Below are positions 6,517 through 14,357 of a stretch of 33,377 nucleotides of DNA, one piece after another. The stretch covers positions 1-33,377 of the forward strand of contig NZ_LT984411.1 in the NCBI RefSeq assembly GCF_900258435.1. The letters are read 5' to 3'. Within the stretch, counting starts at the first letter, position 1, and the number at the start of each line of letters is the position of its first letter. The notes beneath the pieces were generated by a model, which worked only from the letters and a program-made list of their open reading frames with translations, had not been told where the DNA came from and searched no databases. The DNA comes from Carnobacterium divergens (GTDB lineage: Bacteria > Bacillota > Bacilli > Lactobacillales > Carnobacteriaceae). Both the position numbers and the translations under genes were made by a program.

Positions 6517-7436
6517 GTAATTTATTCGGAGTAGAAAAGGTTGATCCAAATGTAACAGAGAATCGTAATGTATATGTAGGTGGTTCAGATGTGCCAGTTA
6601 TTTTAGGATTATCCAAGTATAAAACACAATATGAGCTAGCTAAAGAAAAAGCTGAAATAGTAAAATCAGATTTTCAATCGAACCCATATATAAATTATGG
6701 TAATAAGATGGAGCCAATGATTAGAGAATACATCAATACTGTTAACAGTCTACATTTTAGACCAGAAACATTTGTTGATGAAGAAAATTGGATACGATCT
6801 AATGTTGATGGCTACGATGAAGATACAGGATTGTTGCTAGAAATCAAAACACATGGCGCATCTCCTACTATTAAAGTTTATGAAGCGCAAATGCAACTTT
6901 ATATGAAACAAATGAATATAGAGGTCGGTTGGCTTGCGATGTATAAAAGACCTAGTGATTTTGATTTAGAATTTGATCGTGAAAATTTACAAATAAAAGA
7001 AATTGAACGAGACGATGATTACATTCAAAAAATACTAGATTCTATAGAAACATTTTGGATTCGAGTACAAGCTATAAAAGATAATCCTAAAATGAATGAA
7101 ACTGAATTTTATACGTACGGAAACGATATGGAGAAATTGGCCAAAAGGGTTGAACGTTTTGAAATGAAGATTGTCAATATCAAAGAACAAGCCAAGCATA
7201 TTGAAGCGCAACAAAAGATATTAAAACAAGAATTGTACACAAAAATGGAAGAGAACGATATCAAGAAGTTTGAAACGGATTTACTATCAATTACTCGTGT
7301 ACTACCTACAACATCAAGAACAATTGATAGTTCCAGATTAAAAAAAGAAAAACCAGATGTTTACGATTCTTATACAAAAGTTTCAAATAAAAAAGGTTTT
7401 GTAAAAATTACAGTTAAAAATAATATGGAAATTTGA
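6513..7436 (+). CDS. YqaJ-type viral recombinase / exonuclease
   Basis: 307 aa. YqaJ (lambda exonuclease-like) fold: GGSDVPVILGLSKYKT near residue 23, GNKMEPMIRE near 64, NVDG near 97 with the metal-binding Asp, LLEIKT near 108 with the E-x-K pair, and the QMQLYM helix near 125. The C-terminal third is a long coiled coil (ERFEMKIVNIKEQAKHIEAQ) ending in a small domain. Such enzymes resect double-stranded DNA 5' to 3' and hand the 3' tail to a single-strand annealing protein; here the Sak4-like ATPase two genes on is the likely partner. Overlaps the previous stop by 4 nt. Confidence 0.92.
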   Translation: MSNLFGVEKVDPNVTENRNVYVGGSDVPVILGLSKYKTQYELAKEKAEIVKSDFQSNPYINYGNKMEPMIREYINTVNSLHFRPETFVDEENWIRSNVDGYDEDTGLLLEIKTHGASPTIKVYEAQMQLYMKQMNIEVGWLAMYKRPSDFDLEFDRENLQIKEIERDDDYIQKILDSIETFWIRVQAIKDNPKMNETEFYTYGNDMEKLAKRVERFEMKIVNIKEQAKHIEAQQKILKQELYTKMEENDIKKFETDLLSITRVLPTTSRTIDSSRLKKEKPDVYDSYTKVSNKKGFVKITVKNNMEI

Positions 7437-7449
7437 GGAGGAAAATAAA

Positions 7450-7665
7450 TTGATCAAACCATTAAAAACGACTACCCAATTTTATGCATCAACACGAAAG
7501 GAAGCAGAAGAGGATATGAAAAAAAATCATAAAGACACAAAAGGAACCATTAATCGTGTCACTTATGATGAAAAAGTCCATAAAGAATTTGGAGTATATT
7601 GCTTGGTCACTTATGTAGAAGAATTTGCTGCAGTAAAAGATGTTGTTGAAGGAGGAATTTATTAA
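7450..7665 (+). CDS. Small hypothetical protein, 71 aa
   Basis: TTG start preceded by GAGGAGGAAAATAAA. The protein is soluble and charged (MIKPLKTTTQFYASTRKEAE at the start, Lys/His-rich middle, VEEFAAVKDVV at the end). Its stop shares bases with the next start (TAATG). Its position between the exonuclease and the Sak4-like ATPase points to the recombination operon; no family recognised. Confidence 0.7.
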   Translation: MIKPLKTTTQFYASTRKEAEEDMKKNHKDTKGTINRVTYDEKVHKEFGVYCLVTYVEEFAAVKDVVEGGIY

Positions 7666-8591
7666 TGAGTATTTTACCACCAAACAAACCACAAACGCCA
7701 AAAGATACACCACGCAATTTCTTTATCTGGGGTCCAACTATGGGAGGAAAATCATTCCTTGCTTCACAGTTTCCCAATGCATTGGTATTTAATACAGATG
7801 GTAATGCAGAAGCAAACACAATTCCAAGTGTTCAATTGCGGAACATTAAGGATAAGAATGGAAAAATCACAAGAAGTGTCATTGATCAGTTAGATAAATT
7901 GTTAACTGCCTTGCAAAGTGAAAAGCACAGCTACGAAACAATTATTTTAGATGTTATCGATGATATTATCGTAATGATTGAACAGTATATTTGTGACAAA
8001 GAAGGCGTGGAAACTTTGGGAGATATCGGATACGGAAAAGGCTATGCAGCATTTACTAATATTTTCCAACAGTTGGTAATTGAACTGAAAGCTTTACCAA
8101 TGAATGTCATTTATATTTCACGTAACGCTTCAAAAATGGAAGGCCAAACAGAAATTGAAATTCCATCACTAAAAGAAAAACATCAAAACATTGTAAACGG
8201 AAATTGTGATTTATCTATTCAATGTAAAAAAGTTGGGAAAAATTATATCCGAGTAGTGAAAGCAAGACGAAAAGACTATGATCGTTCACAAGTCGATGAT
8301 AAAAAGATTCTTAAAATTCTTGATACGATTACTGGTGTATTCGGTAAGTCAGCTAAAACAACTAAGAAACAACAAGACGAAATCGTAAAAGAACTTGAAA
8401 AACGTGAAGATATTTTAGCAGCAACAGAAGAAAGTGAACCAACAAAATCAGAACCAAAATCAGAAGCAGTACAACCCAAAGAACAGGTTGATAACAAAAA
8501 AGAAAAAGTTTCCGCACCAATTAATAAAATTGAAAAGAATAAACCTGCTGCAAGTGGAATCGCAACAAAACGAATTAAACCAAAGATTTAA
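7665..8591 (+). CDS. Sak4-like RecA/AAA_24 ATPase (recombination mediator)
   Basis: 308 aa. Walker A GPTMGGKS at residues 23-30, Walker B in ETIILDVIDD near residue 95, and the sensor-like VIYISRNASK near 150: a RecA-core ATPase of the AAA_24/Sak4 type. Sak4 proteins work with a phage SSB to anneal or pair single strands, and the SSB-like gene follows directly. The last ~90 residues are low-complexity Lys/Glu/Pro/Ser, probably disordered. Start shares TAATG with the upstream gene. Alternative reading: a generic phage nucleotide-binding protein; the exonuclease and SSB neighbours favour recombination. Confidence 0.85.
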   Translation: MSILPPNKPQTPKDTPRNFFIWGPTMGGKSFLASQFPNALVFNTDGNAEANTIPSVQLRNIKDKNGKITRSVIDQLDKLLTALQSEKHSYETIILDVIDDIIVMIEQYICDKEGVETLGDIGYGKGYAAFTNIFQQLVIELKALPMNVIYISRNASKMEGQTEIEIPSLKEKHQNIVNGNCDLSIQCKKVGKNYIRVVKARRKDYDRSQVDDKKILKILDTITGVFGKSAKTTKKQQDEIVKELEKREDILAATEESEPTKSEPKSEAVQPKEQVDNKKEKVSAPINKIEKNKPAASGIATKRIKPKI

Positions 8592-8634
8592 GTAATCAAA
8601 AAAATAAATTAATTATGAATAGGAGATTTTATTA

Positions 8635-9165
8635 ATGGGATTAGCAGATAAAGCACAAGAAATTTTACAAGGGTTTGATCCAAAAAAAGATAGCCCAAAC
8701 AACTCTAACAACAACTTGCCAGATGGTGAGTATGACATGGTATTGAATAGTGTCAGTCACAAAGTATCAGATCGTACAGGAACTGAATGGGTAAGTTTAG
8801 AATGTGAAGTAATTGCTGGGGAGCTAGCTGGACGTAAAGAATTTGTTGGTATGTTTTTTGGAACAGGTAGTGAATTTGTTACAAATAAAGCCATTAAATC
8901 GATGGCACAAGCAGCTTCTGTATTTGAAGTTGAGTTAAGTAATGATGATTGGGAAGATGAACACTCACTAGTTGAAGGATTACAACCAGCAATTGGCAGT
9001 CAGTTTTTATTAAAAATTGTTTCTAGTCCGAATAAAAAAGACCCATCAAATCCGTATCGTAACTTTGATTTTATTGGATACGAAGATGAGGAAAATAACG
9101 ATGATCCATTCGCTACAGCTGGTGGCCAAACAATCGATATATCAGATGAAGATATTCCATTTTAA
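8635..9165 (+). CDS. DUF669-like single-strand DNA-binding protein
   Basis: 176 aa, with TAGGAGA upstream of ATG. The middle (PDGEYDMVLNSVSHKVSDRT, then WVSLECEVIAGELAGRKEF) fits DUF669, an OB-fold-type phage SSB substitute. It ends in a typical SSB acidic tip, ISDEDIPF, the segment that recruits partner proteins. It follows the Sak4-like ATPase and precedes the polymerase, so it probably coats single strands for both recombination and synthesis. Confidence 0.85.
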   Translation: MGLADKAQEILQGFDPKKDSPNNSNNNLPDGEYDMVLNSVSHKVSDRTGTEWVSLECEVIAGELAGRKEFVGMFFGTGSEFVTNKAIKSMAQAASVFEVELSNDDWEDEHSLVEGLQPAIGSQFLLKIVSSPNKKDPSNPYRNFDFIGYEDEENNDDPFATAGGQTIDISDEDIPF

Positions 9166-9180
9166 GGATGAGGTGTTCTG

Positions 9181-10773
9181 ATGTTCACGTTTTACTGGTT
9201 TTTTAAAAGGAACGATCAATTTATGTTTGTCTTCAAAACTGGTGAAAGAATTGAAAAAGCTACAGATAAAGAGAGCCTATTAAAGGCTCTTGAATCTGCT
9301 GGCATCTTAGTCAGCTATGATAATTATGCAACTTTTGATCGTGAAATTGCTTTACTTTTATCCGATGGAAAAAACAAATATTTAAAACAAAACCTTTCAA
9401 TTGATTTATCTCAAGAAATTAGAAATGCTTCAATAGAAGAAATCGGTTATTACACTAAGCTATTAAAAATTTCTAATACTGTTTATGACTACTGTATGAA
9501 TCGGATTGAAATTTGCGAACACATCTTGAAAGAACGGGAAGAATATTTTGAAACGAAATTTGAAATTGTTTCAGAATTTAATTTAAATGCACAATCAATA
9601 AAAAAAACTCGTGCTGGTTTAGCTGCAGAAATTTTAGGAGCTGTTAAACAACCCAAACGAGCTGATACACTTTTATATACTTTTGATGAACGTATCCCAC
9701 TAAATGAGTTGCCAAAAGATTTGATTCATTTTTATGAGCGAATCAAGACAAAGTATAAAGCTAGCTTTGATGATTCTTTAAAGAATGAAAATATTAAAAT
9801 GACTTTAAATAATTTAACGCATACTTTTGGATTTGGTGGATCACATGGGGCCAAAGAGAAATATAAAAGAAAAGGTTTCTTCTTATATATAGATGCAAAA
9901 GCATTTTATCCAACACTAGCATTGAAAAATGATTGGTTTAGCAGTGGTATCAAAAATAAAGAAATCTACCGAGAAATTTATCAAAAGAAAAAAGAGTACG
10001 AAGAGGTAGACACAAAAAAGTCAGAAATATATAAAACAATCATTAACGCTACGATAGGAGCAATGAACAATCCTTATTCCGCATTGTATGATCCAAATAA
10101 ATTTTATAATGTGACCGTCAACGGACAATTAATCATGACACATTTAATTGTATTACTGGAAAACTTTATCAGTGAAGTTGTTCAAACCAACACCGATGGC
10201 ATTGTGGTTAAGTACAATGTTGAATTTTACGATTTAATCGTGGATGTGAGCAATATGTGGGCTAGCCATTATGGCTTAGACTTATCATTTAAAAAAATTA
10301 CAATGGTCCATCAACGAAATGTAAACAATTATATTTTTAAAACAGAAGATGGAAAGTTTATTAAAACTGGAATTTACAAAGATTCAAATTATTTAAATAA
10401 TTCAATGCCTATTATTCGGAATTCACTTTTAGAGAATGCGTTAAATGGTACCAAAGTTCAAGATTTTATGGTACAGCAATTTAAAGATAAAGGCATAGAA
10501 GACTTTTATTTTGTAGGAACTAAATCAAAAGATACTGAAAAGATTGTTCAAAAAATAGGCAGTGGATCAAATACGCAATACAAGAATATGGACAGTACTG
10601 TTTGTGGAGTAGCCACTACTAAAAATAAATTTGGTGGAGTATTTCAAATCAAAGATGAACTGTATTCAAAAATAAGAAATAGTCCAGAGCATTTTTTAAC
10701 TAGCACTTTAGCAACAAAAAAAGACATTGATTTAAGCTGGTACGTTGAAGTAGCAGAGAAAGAAATATTTTAA
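9181..10773 (+). CDS. Compact family-B DNA polymerase, proofreading site apparently lost
   Basis: 530 aa, short for PolB. Polymerase motifs are intact: motif A YIDAKAFYPT near residue 236, motif B KTIINATIGAMNNPYSALYD near 285, and motif C TNTDGIVV near 336 (the TDG variant of DTDS used by small phage PolB). The exonuclease half is degenerate. The N-terminal strand FYWFFKRNDQ lines up with the usual FDxEvF of Exo I but lacks both acids. Exo II-like SYDNYATFD near 44 is kept. The Exo III site YCMNRI has Arg where YCxxD is expected. So it is likely an active, non-proofreading polymerase copying phage DNA. GGATGAGGTG precedes the ATG. The family is recognised by motif only. Confidence 0.85.
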   Translation: MFTFYWFFKRNDQFMFVFKTGERIEKATDKESLLKALESAGILVSYDNYATFDREIALLLSDGKNKYLKQNLSIDLSQEIRNASIEEIGYYTKLLKISNTVYDYCMNRIEICEHILKEREEYFETKFEIVSEFNLNAQSIKKTRAGLAAEILGAVKQPKRADTLLYTFDERIPLNELPKDLIHFYERIKTKYKASFDDSLKNENIKMTLNNLTHTFGFGGSHGAKEKYKRKGFFLYIDAKAFYPTLALKNDWFSSGIKNKEIYREIYQKKKEYEEVDTKKSEIYKTIINATIGAMNNPYSALYDPNKFYNVTVNGQLIMTHLIVLLENFISEVVQTNTDGIVVKYNVEFYDLIVDVSNMWASHYGLDLSFKKITMVHQRNVNNYIFKTEDGKFIKTGIYKDSNYLNNSMPIIRNSLLENALNGTKVQDFMVQQFKDKGIEDFYFVGTKSKDTEKIVQKIGSGSNTQYKNMDSTVCGVATTKNKFGGVFQIKDELYSKIRNSPEHFLTSTLATKKDIDLSWYVEVAEKEIF

Positions 10774-10792
10774 ATTATGGAGGGGTTAGGTC

Positions 10793-11215
10793 ATGAGAGA
10801 AATTAAGTTTAGAGGGAAAGCAATCGATACTGACGAATGGGTTTATGGTGTTCCTGTTCCTAATGGTTTTGGAACAAGAGTTTTTATGATTACTCTGATT
10901 TTAGGTGACGATGTCGCCTATCCGATGGAAAAGTTACATGAATTTTGTCGTGAAGTGATTCCTGAGACAGTGAGTCAGTACACTGGGATAGATGATAAAA
11001 ATCGCGAAGATATTTTTGATAAAGACTTTATTCATGATGGTAAAGAAAAATGGAAAGTTGGATATTCTGAAACGTCATGCGGTTTTGATGCGGTAGGAGT
11101 TAGAAATCATGGCTGTTGGAGTTTATATCATTTAGCTAATGGGCATAATAAAGGTCGTGAAATTGAAGTCATCGGCAACAAGTTTGATAATTTTGAACTG
11201 TTGGAGGGAGAATAG
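10793..11215 (+). CDS. YopX family protein
   Basis: 140 aa. Starts MREIKFRGKAIDTDEWVYG, the signature of YopX proteins found across Gram-positive phages, and contains the conserved SQYTGIDDKNREDIFDKD segment and the small beta domain after it. Function unknown in all members; usually an accessory gene of the early region. GGAGGGGTTAGGTC lies upstream of the ATG. Confidence 0.92.
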   Translation: MREIKFRGKAIDTDEWVYGVPVPNGFGTRVFMITLILGDDVAYPMEKLHEFCREVIPETVSQYTGIDDKNREDIFDKDFIHDGKEKWKVGYSETSCGFDAVGVRNHGCWSLYHLANGHNKGREIEVIGNKFDNFELLEGE

Positions 11216-11219
11216 AAAA

Positions 11220-11399
11220 ATGAGACATGTTGTTTATGGACTGGTTGGAAGTGTTTTAGCAAGTTTCTTAGTTTTAGTTGTTGTAAGTATTATTAGTTTT
11301 TTAGGGGCGTATTCATTATTGCTCTTATCAGCAGTTGCTTTGTTCTTACTGCTAACATTGATTAGTTGGTACGTTGATAAAGAAATAAAAAACAAATGA
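11220..11399 (+). CDS. Small two-helix membrane protein, 59 aa
   Basis: The ATG at 11220 follows GGAGGGAG, which lies in the end of the yopX-like gene. Two hydrophobic segments (about 5-27 and 30-50) are separated by a short GAY turn, with a charged C-terminus DKEIKNK. It is probably a hairpin membrane protein. No known family; early-region membrane proteins of this size can affect host division, membrane potential or exclusion, but nothing here decides it. Confidence 0.7.
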   Translation: MRHVVYGLVGSVLASFLVLVVVSIISFLGAYSLLLLSAVALFLLLTLISWYVDKEIKNK

Positions 11400-11431
11400 T
11401 TCAAATTATTTTATAAGTAAGGCGGTGAGAA

Positions 11432-13303
11432 TTGAATGTGTTAAATTTTATAAAATTGCATCCAGATAAAAAAGTTCCAGATCAAAAAAGTTTAAGTGAT
11501 TTCTATACCGATGTAACCAAACTTTCAGATGCTGCTGTTGTATTAAACAATGAAACAGTAGTCGTTGATTTCGATGAGTATCCAGAGATTGGTCGAGAAT
11601 TAGCTAAGCGATACCCAACCTTTACAGTGGAAACAGAAAAGGGAATCCACCTTTACTATAAAAAGCCAGAGCAAATCAACGGTCATCCGATTGTGATAAA
11701 AAACTGGTCTGGTAAAAAAACAGCTCACATTACAAACGTTGGGTGTCAAGTAGATTATAAGACAGGTAACAAAGCAACGGTCACCATTAAAAGAAATGGT
11801 GTCATGCGTAAAATTAGCGGAACCTTTGAAATGTGGAACGACCTTCCATATTTACCAGTTGAATTGTTTCCTCACAAATTAAAAACAATTTTATCTGATT
11901 TAGGTGAAGGTGGTAGAAACACAGCTTTATTTACTCACTTGCTAGCAGTTCGTGAAATGTATGAGGTGGATGCTGATACATTGTCACGAATTGCAACTTT
12001 TATTAATGAACATGTTTTTAAAGAATCATTAAAGCAAACTGAAATAAGCGCATTGATTAATTCGGTTTTAGATAAAGAAGTAAGAGAAAAATTATTTTTA
12101 AATCCCAAAGACATGATTATGACCAGTGAAGCATTGGCCCAGGAATTAGACATTAAAATATTTAATGGGTCCATCTTTCATAAGGAAGATAATTATTGGA
12201 TAAATGACAAGAACAAGTTATTGAGAGCTATCGATAAGAGAATTAAGCTTTTACCAGCGAAGCATAAAAACTTAATGGACCTATTGCCAATCAAAGGTGA
12301 ACTAATTGAAAAAACAGATTTTCCAATACAGTTCAATAATAATTATATGTTAGATGGTGGGGAAATTATTCCTATGTCTTCTAAAGAATTTACACCGTTT
12401 AAATTAGATGTTGATTATGATCCAGAAGCTTATGATAAAACGGTAGATGAGTTCTTGGACTTTTTAGTCAGTGATAAACAAGATTTAAGATTGATTGTGG
12501 AGGAACTACTTGGTCATATTTTAATGACCAAAGGGTTTCCTCATAAAGTATTTTTCTTAATTGGCCAAACTGCAGCAAATGGTAAATCTACCTTTTTAGA
12601 AATGATTAATAGTTTTGTTGGTGACTTAGGGTTGAACTTAGCCCTGGAACAATTTAATGACCAAACCAGTGTAATGGAGATGGAAGGTAAGCTTGTCAAC
12701 GTTGGTGATGATATCGATTCTGGATACATGGAAAAATCAATGAACTTTAAAACATTGGCTTCTGGAAATACTATCATGGTTCGGCCCATTTATTCAAAAC
12801 CATACAAACTAAAAAATAAAGCAACTCTAATATTTACCGCTAATGAAATGCCGACCTTTAAAGATAAGACAGGCGGAATTGCCAGGCGCATTGTCGTTAT
12901 TCCATGTGAAAATAAAGTGAAAAAAAGTGATCCAAAAATTGATGAAAAGCTTTCTTCTGCAAATGCGAAGTCCTATCTTTTAAATGTTGCCTTAACAGCG
13001 ATGGAACGGATTATGAACAATGGTGGCCAACTTTCTAAATCTGAAACCGTTGAGCAATTTACAGAAGAATACTTTGTTGAATCTGATTCTATTATTGGGT
13101 TTATCGTATCCGAAGGAGTAAACGAAGATATGACAACAAAAGCAACTTATGAAGAATATTGCAAGTATTGCGATGCGCTTGGTTCAAAACCGTTCTCCCA
13201 CACCAAGTTCACACAGCGGTTGAAGTCGAAAGGTTATGATATAAAAGAAAGAAGAATGGTCGGTCAAAGATACAAAGTATATAAATTAAATGAAGAAAAT
13301 TAA
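11432..13303 (+). CDS. Prim-pol / D5-like helicase fusion (replicative primase-helicase)
   Basis: 623 aa from a TTG start with AAGGCGGTGAG. The N-terminal ~150 residues are a prim-pol (AEP) domain: VVVDFD near 45 with the two catalytic acids, GIHLYYKKP near 72, and GCQVDY near 105. Residues about 330-560 are a D5/P4-type SF3 helicase, with Walker A GQTAANGKST near 380, Walker B VNVGDDID, and sensor LIFTANEMP. A wing-helix-like C-terminus follows. It melts the origin and primes synthesis. The repeat-rich block starts right after its stop, the same rep-then-origin order as in SaPIs. Both a primase and a separate PolB are present, so the phage carries its own replisome core. Confidence 0.93.
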   Translation: MNVLNFIKLHPDKKVPDQKSLSDFYTDVTKLSDAAVVLNNETVVVDFDEYPEIGRELAKRYPTFTVETEKGIHLYYKKPEQINGHPIVIKNWSGKKTAHITNVGCQVDYKTGNKATVTIKRNGVMRKISGTFEMWNDLPYLPVELFPHKLKTILSDLGEGGRNTALFTHLLAVREMYEVDADTLSRIATFINEHVFKESLKQTEISALINSVLDKEVREKLFLNPKDMIMTSEALAQELDIKIFNGSIFHKEDNYWINDKNKLLRAIDKRIKLLPAKHKNLMDLLPIKGELIEKTDFPIQFNNNYMLDGGEIIPMSSKEFTPFKLDVDYDPEAYDKTVDEFLDFLVSDKQDLRLIVEELLGHILMTKGFPHKVFFLIGQTAANGKSTFLEMINSFVGDLGLNLALEQFNDQTSVMEMEGKLVNVGDDIDSGYMEKSMNFKTLASGNTIMVRPIYSKPYKLKNKATLIFTANEMPTFKDKTGGIARRIVVIPCENKVKKSDPKIDEKLSSANAKSYLLNVALTAMERIMNNGGQLSKSETVEQFTEEYFVESDSIIGFIVSEGVNEDMTTKATYEEYCKYCDALGSKPFSHTKFTQRLKSKGYDIKERRMVGQRYKVYKLNEEN

Positions 13304-13306
13304 AAT

Positions 13307-13424
13307 GCCACTACTTTTATAAAAAGTCCATACTTTGCCACCACTTTTAAAACAAAAGTATGGACTGGTCAATCCCATGTGGCTCTAAGGTTCATCTTAC
13401 TTTTATAGTGCTGCCACTACTTTT
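13307..13424 (+). repeat. Left iteron array (GCCACTACTTTT)
   Basis: Copies at 13307-13318, 13337-13348 (one C for T) and 13413-13424, all in forward orientation. They are the mirror image of the right array. Between the first two lies AGTCCATACTTT, and after the second its inverse, making a small stem. Confidence 0.85.
13372..13396 (+). repeat. 25-bp direct repeat, copy A
   Basis: ATCC-ATGTGGCTCTAAGG-TCATC pattern, differing from copy B (13523-13547) at two positions. The copies are 151 bp apart, one on each side of the A+T-rich core, in the same orientation although the iterons around them are inverted. Confidence 0.85.
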
Positions 13425-13490
13425 TATCAAAATCTCTTTATATTACTTATATATACTATATTCTCTTTTATTTTTTTATAAGTAAGAAAA

Positions 13491-13608
13491 AAAAGTAGGG
13501 TAAGTAGTGGCAATAAGGTTGTATCCTATGTGGCTCTAAGGCTCATCCAGTCCATACTTTCAAAAAAAAAGTAGTGGCAAAGTAGTGGCATTATCAAAAA
13601 GTAGTGGC
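13491..13608 (-). repeat. Right iteron array (AAAAGTAGTGGC)
   Basis: Copies with cores at 13500-13511 (two mismatches), 13567-13578, 13578-13589 and 13597-13608, plus a degenerate copy at 13491-13502. Neighbouring copies at 13567 and 13578 are 11 bp apart, one helical turn, suiting side-by-side protein binding. Confidence 0.85.
13523..13547 (+). repeat. 25-bp direct repeat, copy B
   Basis: Second copy of the element at 13372-13396. It is followed at once by AGTCCATACTTT, which in the left half lies upstream of copy A, so the halves are similar but not simple mirror images. Confidence 0.85.
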
Positions 13609-13635
13609 ACTTTTTTTATAAAGGAGTGTAAAAAT

Positions 13636-13825
13636 ATGAAATTAAAAGAAATTGATGTACTAGAAATTGATAAACATGATTTGATTGAATGCATAACCAA
13701 TTACCAAGCCTTAGGATATTATTTTAGGGGTTGAACCCAAAGAGACGGATATTGAGGGAGCATTTGGAAGAATCATTAAATCAATTATTTATAAAGTTAC
13801 CATATTAAAAGAGGTGGAAGAATAA
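13636..13825 (+). pseudogene. Small early gene interrupted by a frameshift
   Basis: AAGGAGTG precedes the ATG. The frame reads MKLKEIDVLEIDKHDLIECI and on to GYYFRG, stopping at TGA 13732-13734 after 32 aa. Skipping one G in the run TTTTAGGGGTTGA (13724-13733) restores a frame that stays open for 30 more codons (VEPKETDIEGAFGRIIKSII and beyond) to a TAA that overlaps the next ATG as TAATG, the same coupling as neighbouring genes. The original protein was therefore about 62 aa. One extra G, from mutation or sequencing error, explains it; programmed +1 shifting at AGG-G is less likely. Function unknown. Confidence 0.75.
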
Positions 13826-14169
13826 TGGCTGAATTCGAAAAAATCAAAGTAACTCCAGATATGTATCAATTGTTAATTGAACATACGGTTACTGGTCTTG
13901 TCAGTATGTTTGAAAATGGAGATATCCATTCTGTTAATATAAACAATATGTTTAAAATAATGAGAGAATCTGTTCCAAATGGAAATGACTATGAAAAATT
14001 TTCGTTTCATTTTTACGATTTAGAATGCAGAGTTACATTTCATTATGAAATAGTTGTGATAGACAATGCTTTTTTTCCTCCTCATATCAAAACCGCAGAG
14101 TTTACCGCAATGAATGTTGCTGAAAGGACACTTCCTGAATTCGTTAAAAAAGTAGAGGTGACAAAATAA
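13825..14169 (+). CDS. Hypothetical early protein, 114 aa
   Basis: GAGGTGGAAG precedes the ATG, which overlaps the stop of the frameshifted gene. Soluble, acidic, with alternating strands in the middle (FHFYDLECRVTFHYEIVVID) and a C-terminal helix (NVAERTLPEFVKKVE). No domain recognised. Its stop again overlaps the next start as TAATG, so this is a tightly coupled small-gene run. Confidence 0.75.
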   Translation: MAEFEKIKVTPDMYQLLIEHTVTGLVSMFENGDIHSVNINNMFKIMRESVPNGNDYEKFSFHFYDLECRVTFHYEIVVIDNAFFPPHIKTAEFTAMNVAERTLPEFVKKVEVTK

Positions 14170-14345
14170 TGTTTATTTTAAATATCATCACCTTAATTTA
14201 TATTGTATGGTCAGTATATACAATTATAGATTTACTTCAATTAATTAAAGAAATGAAGCATAATCAAGATGCTGAAATTAATGTGGCTTATAAACAAGGA
14301 TTTAACGATGCGATTGAATCGGTTATAAAACTTATTGAAAAGTGA
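14169..14345 (+). CDS. Small membrane-anchored protein, 58 aa
   Basis: Begins MFILNIITLIYIVWSVYTII, a single N-terminal membrane segment, followed by a short helix with KEMKHNQD and a soluble tail ending VIKLIEK. Start and stop are coupled to neighbours (TAATG upstream; GTGAGGTGA just after its stop serves the next gene). No family recognised. Confidence 0.7.
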   Translation: MFILNIITLIYIVWSVYTIIDLLQLIKEMKHNQDAEINVAYKQGFNDAIESVIKLIEK

Positions 14346-14357
14346 GGTGATTAGAGA

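Larger units (their letters stand above)
13304..13635. other. Candidate replication origin: nested iterons around an A+T-rich core
   Basis: Gene-free 332 bp directly after the primase-helicase. It contains three GCCACTACTTTT-type iterons on the left; an A+T-rich centre (about 13428-13490) framed by TTACTTAT (13443-13450) and its inverse ATAAGTAA (13478-13485); and four or five inverse iterons (AAAAGTAGTGGC) on the right. It also holds a 25-bp direct repeat and a 12-bp family AGTCCATACTTT at 13325-13336 and 13549-13560 with its inverse at 13355-13366. Two iteron arrays flanking an easily melted region next to rep is the SaPI-type origin plan. Origin function is inference; a regulatory or RNA role is possible. 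Confidence 0.7.

Noticed and set aside
13304-13635. CRISPR array interpretation of the repeat block
   Set aside because: Repeats are 12 bp, occur in both orientations with irregular spacing, and there are no uniform spacers or cas genes.
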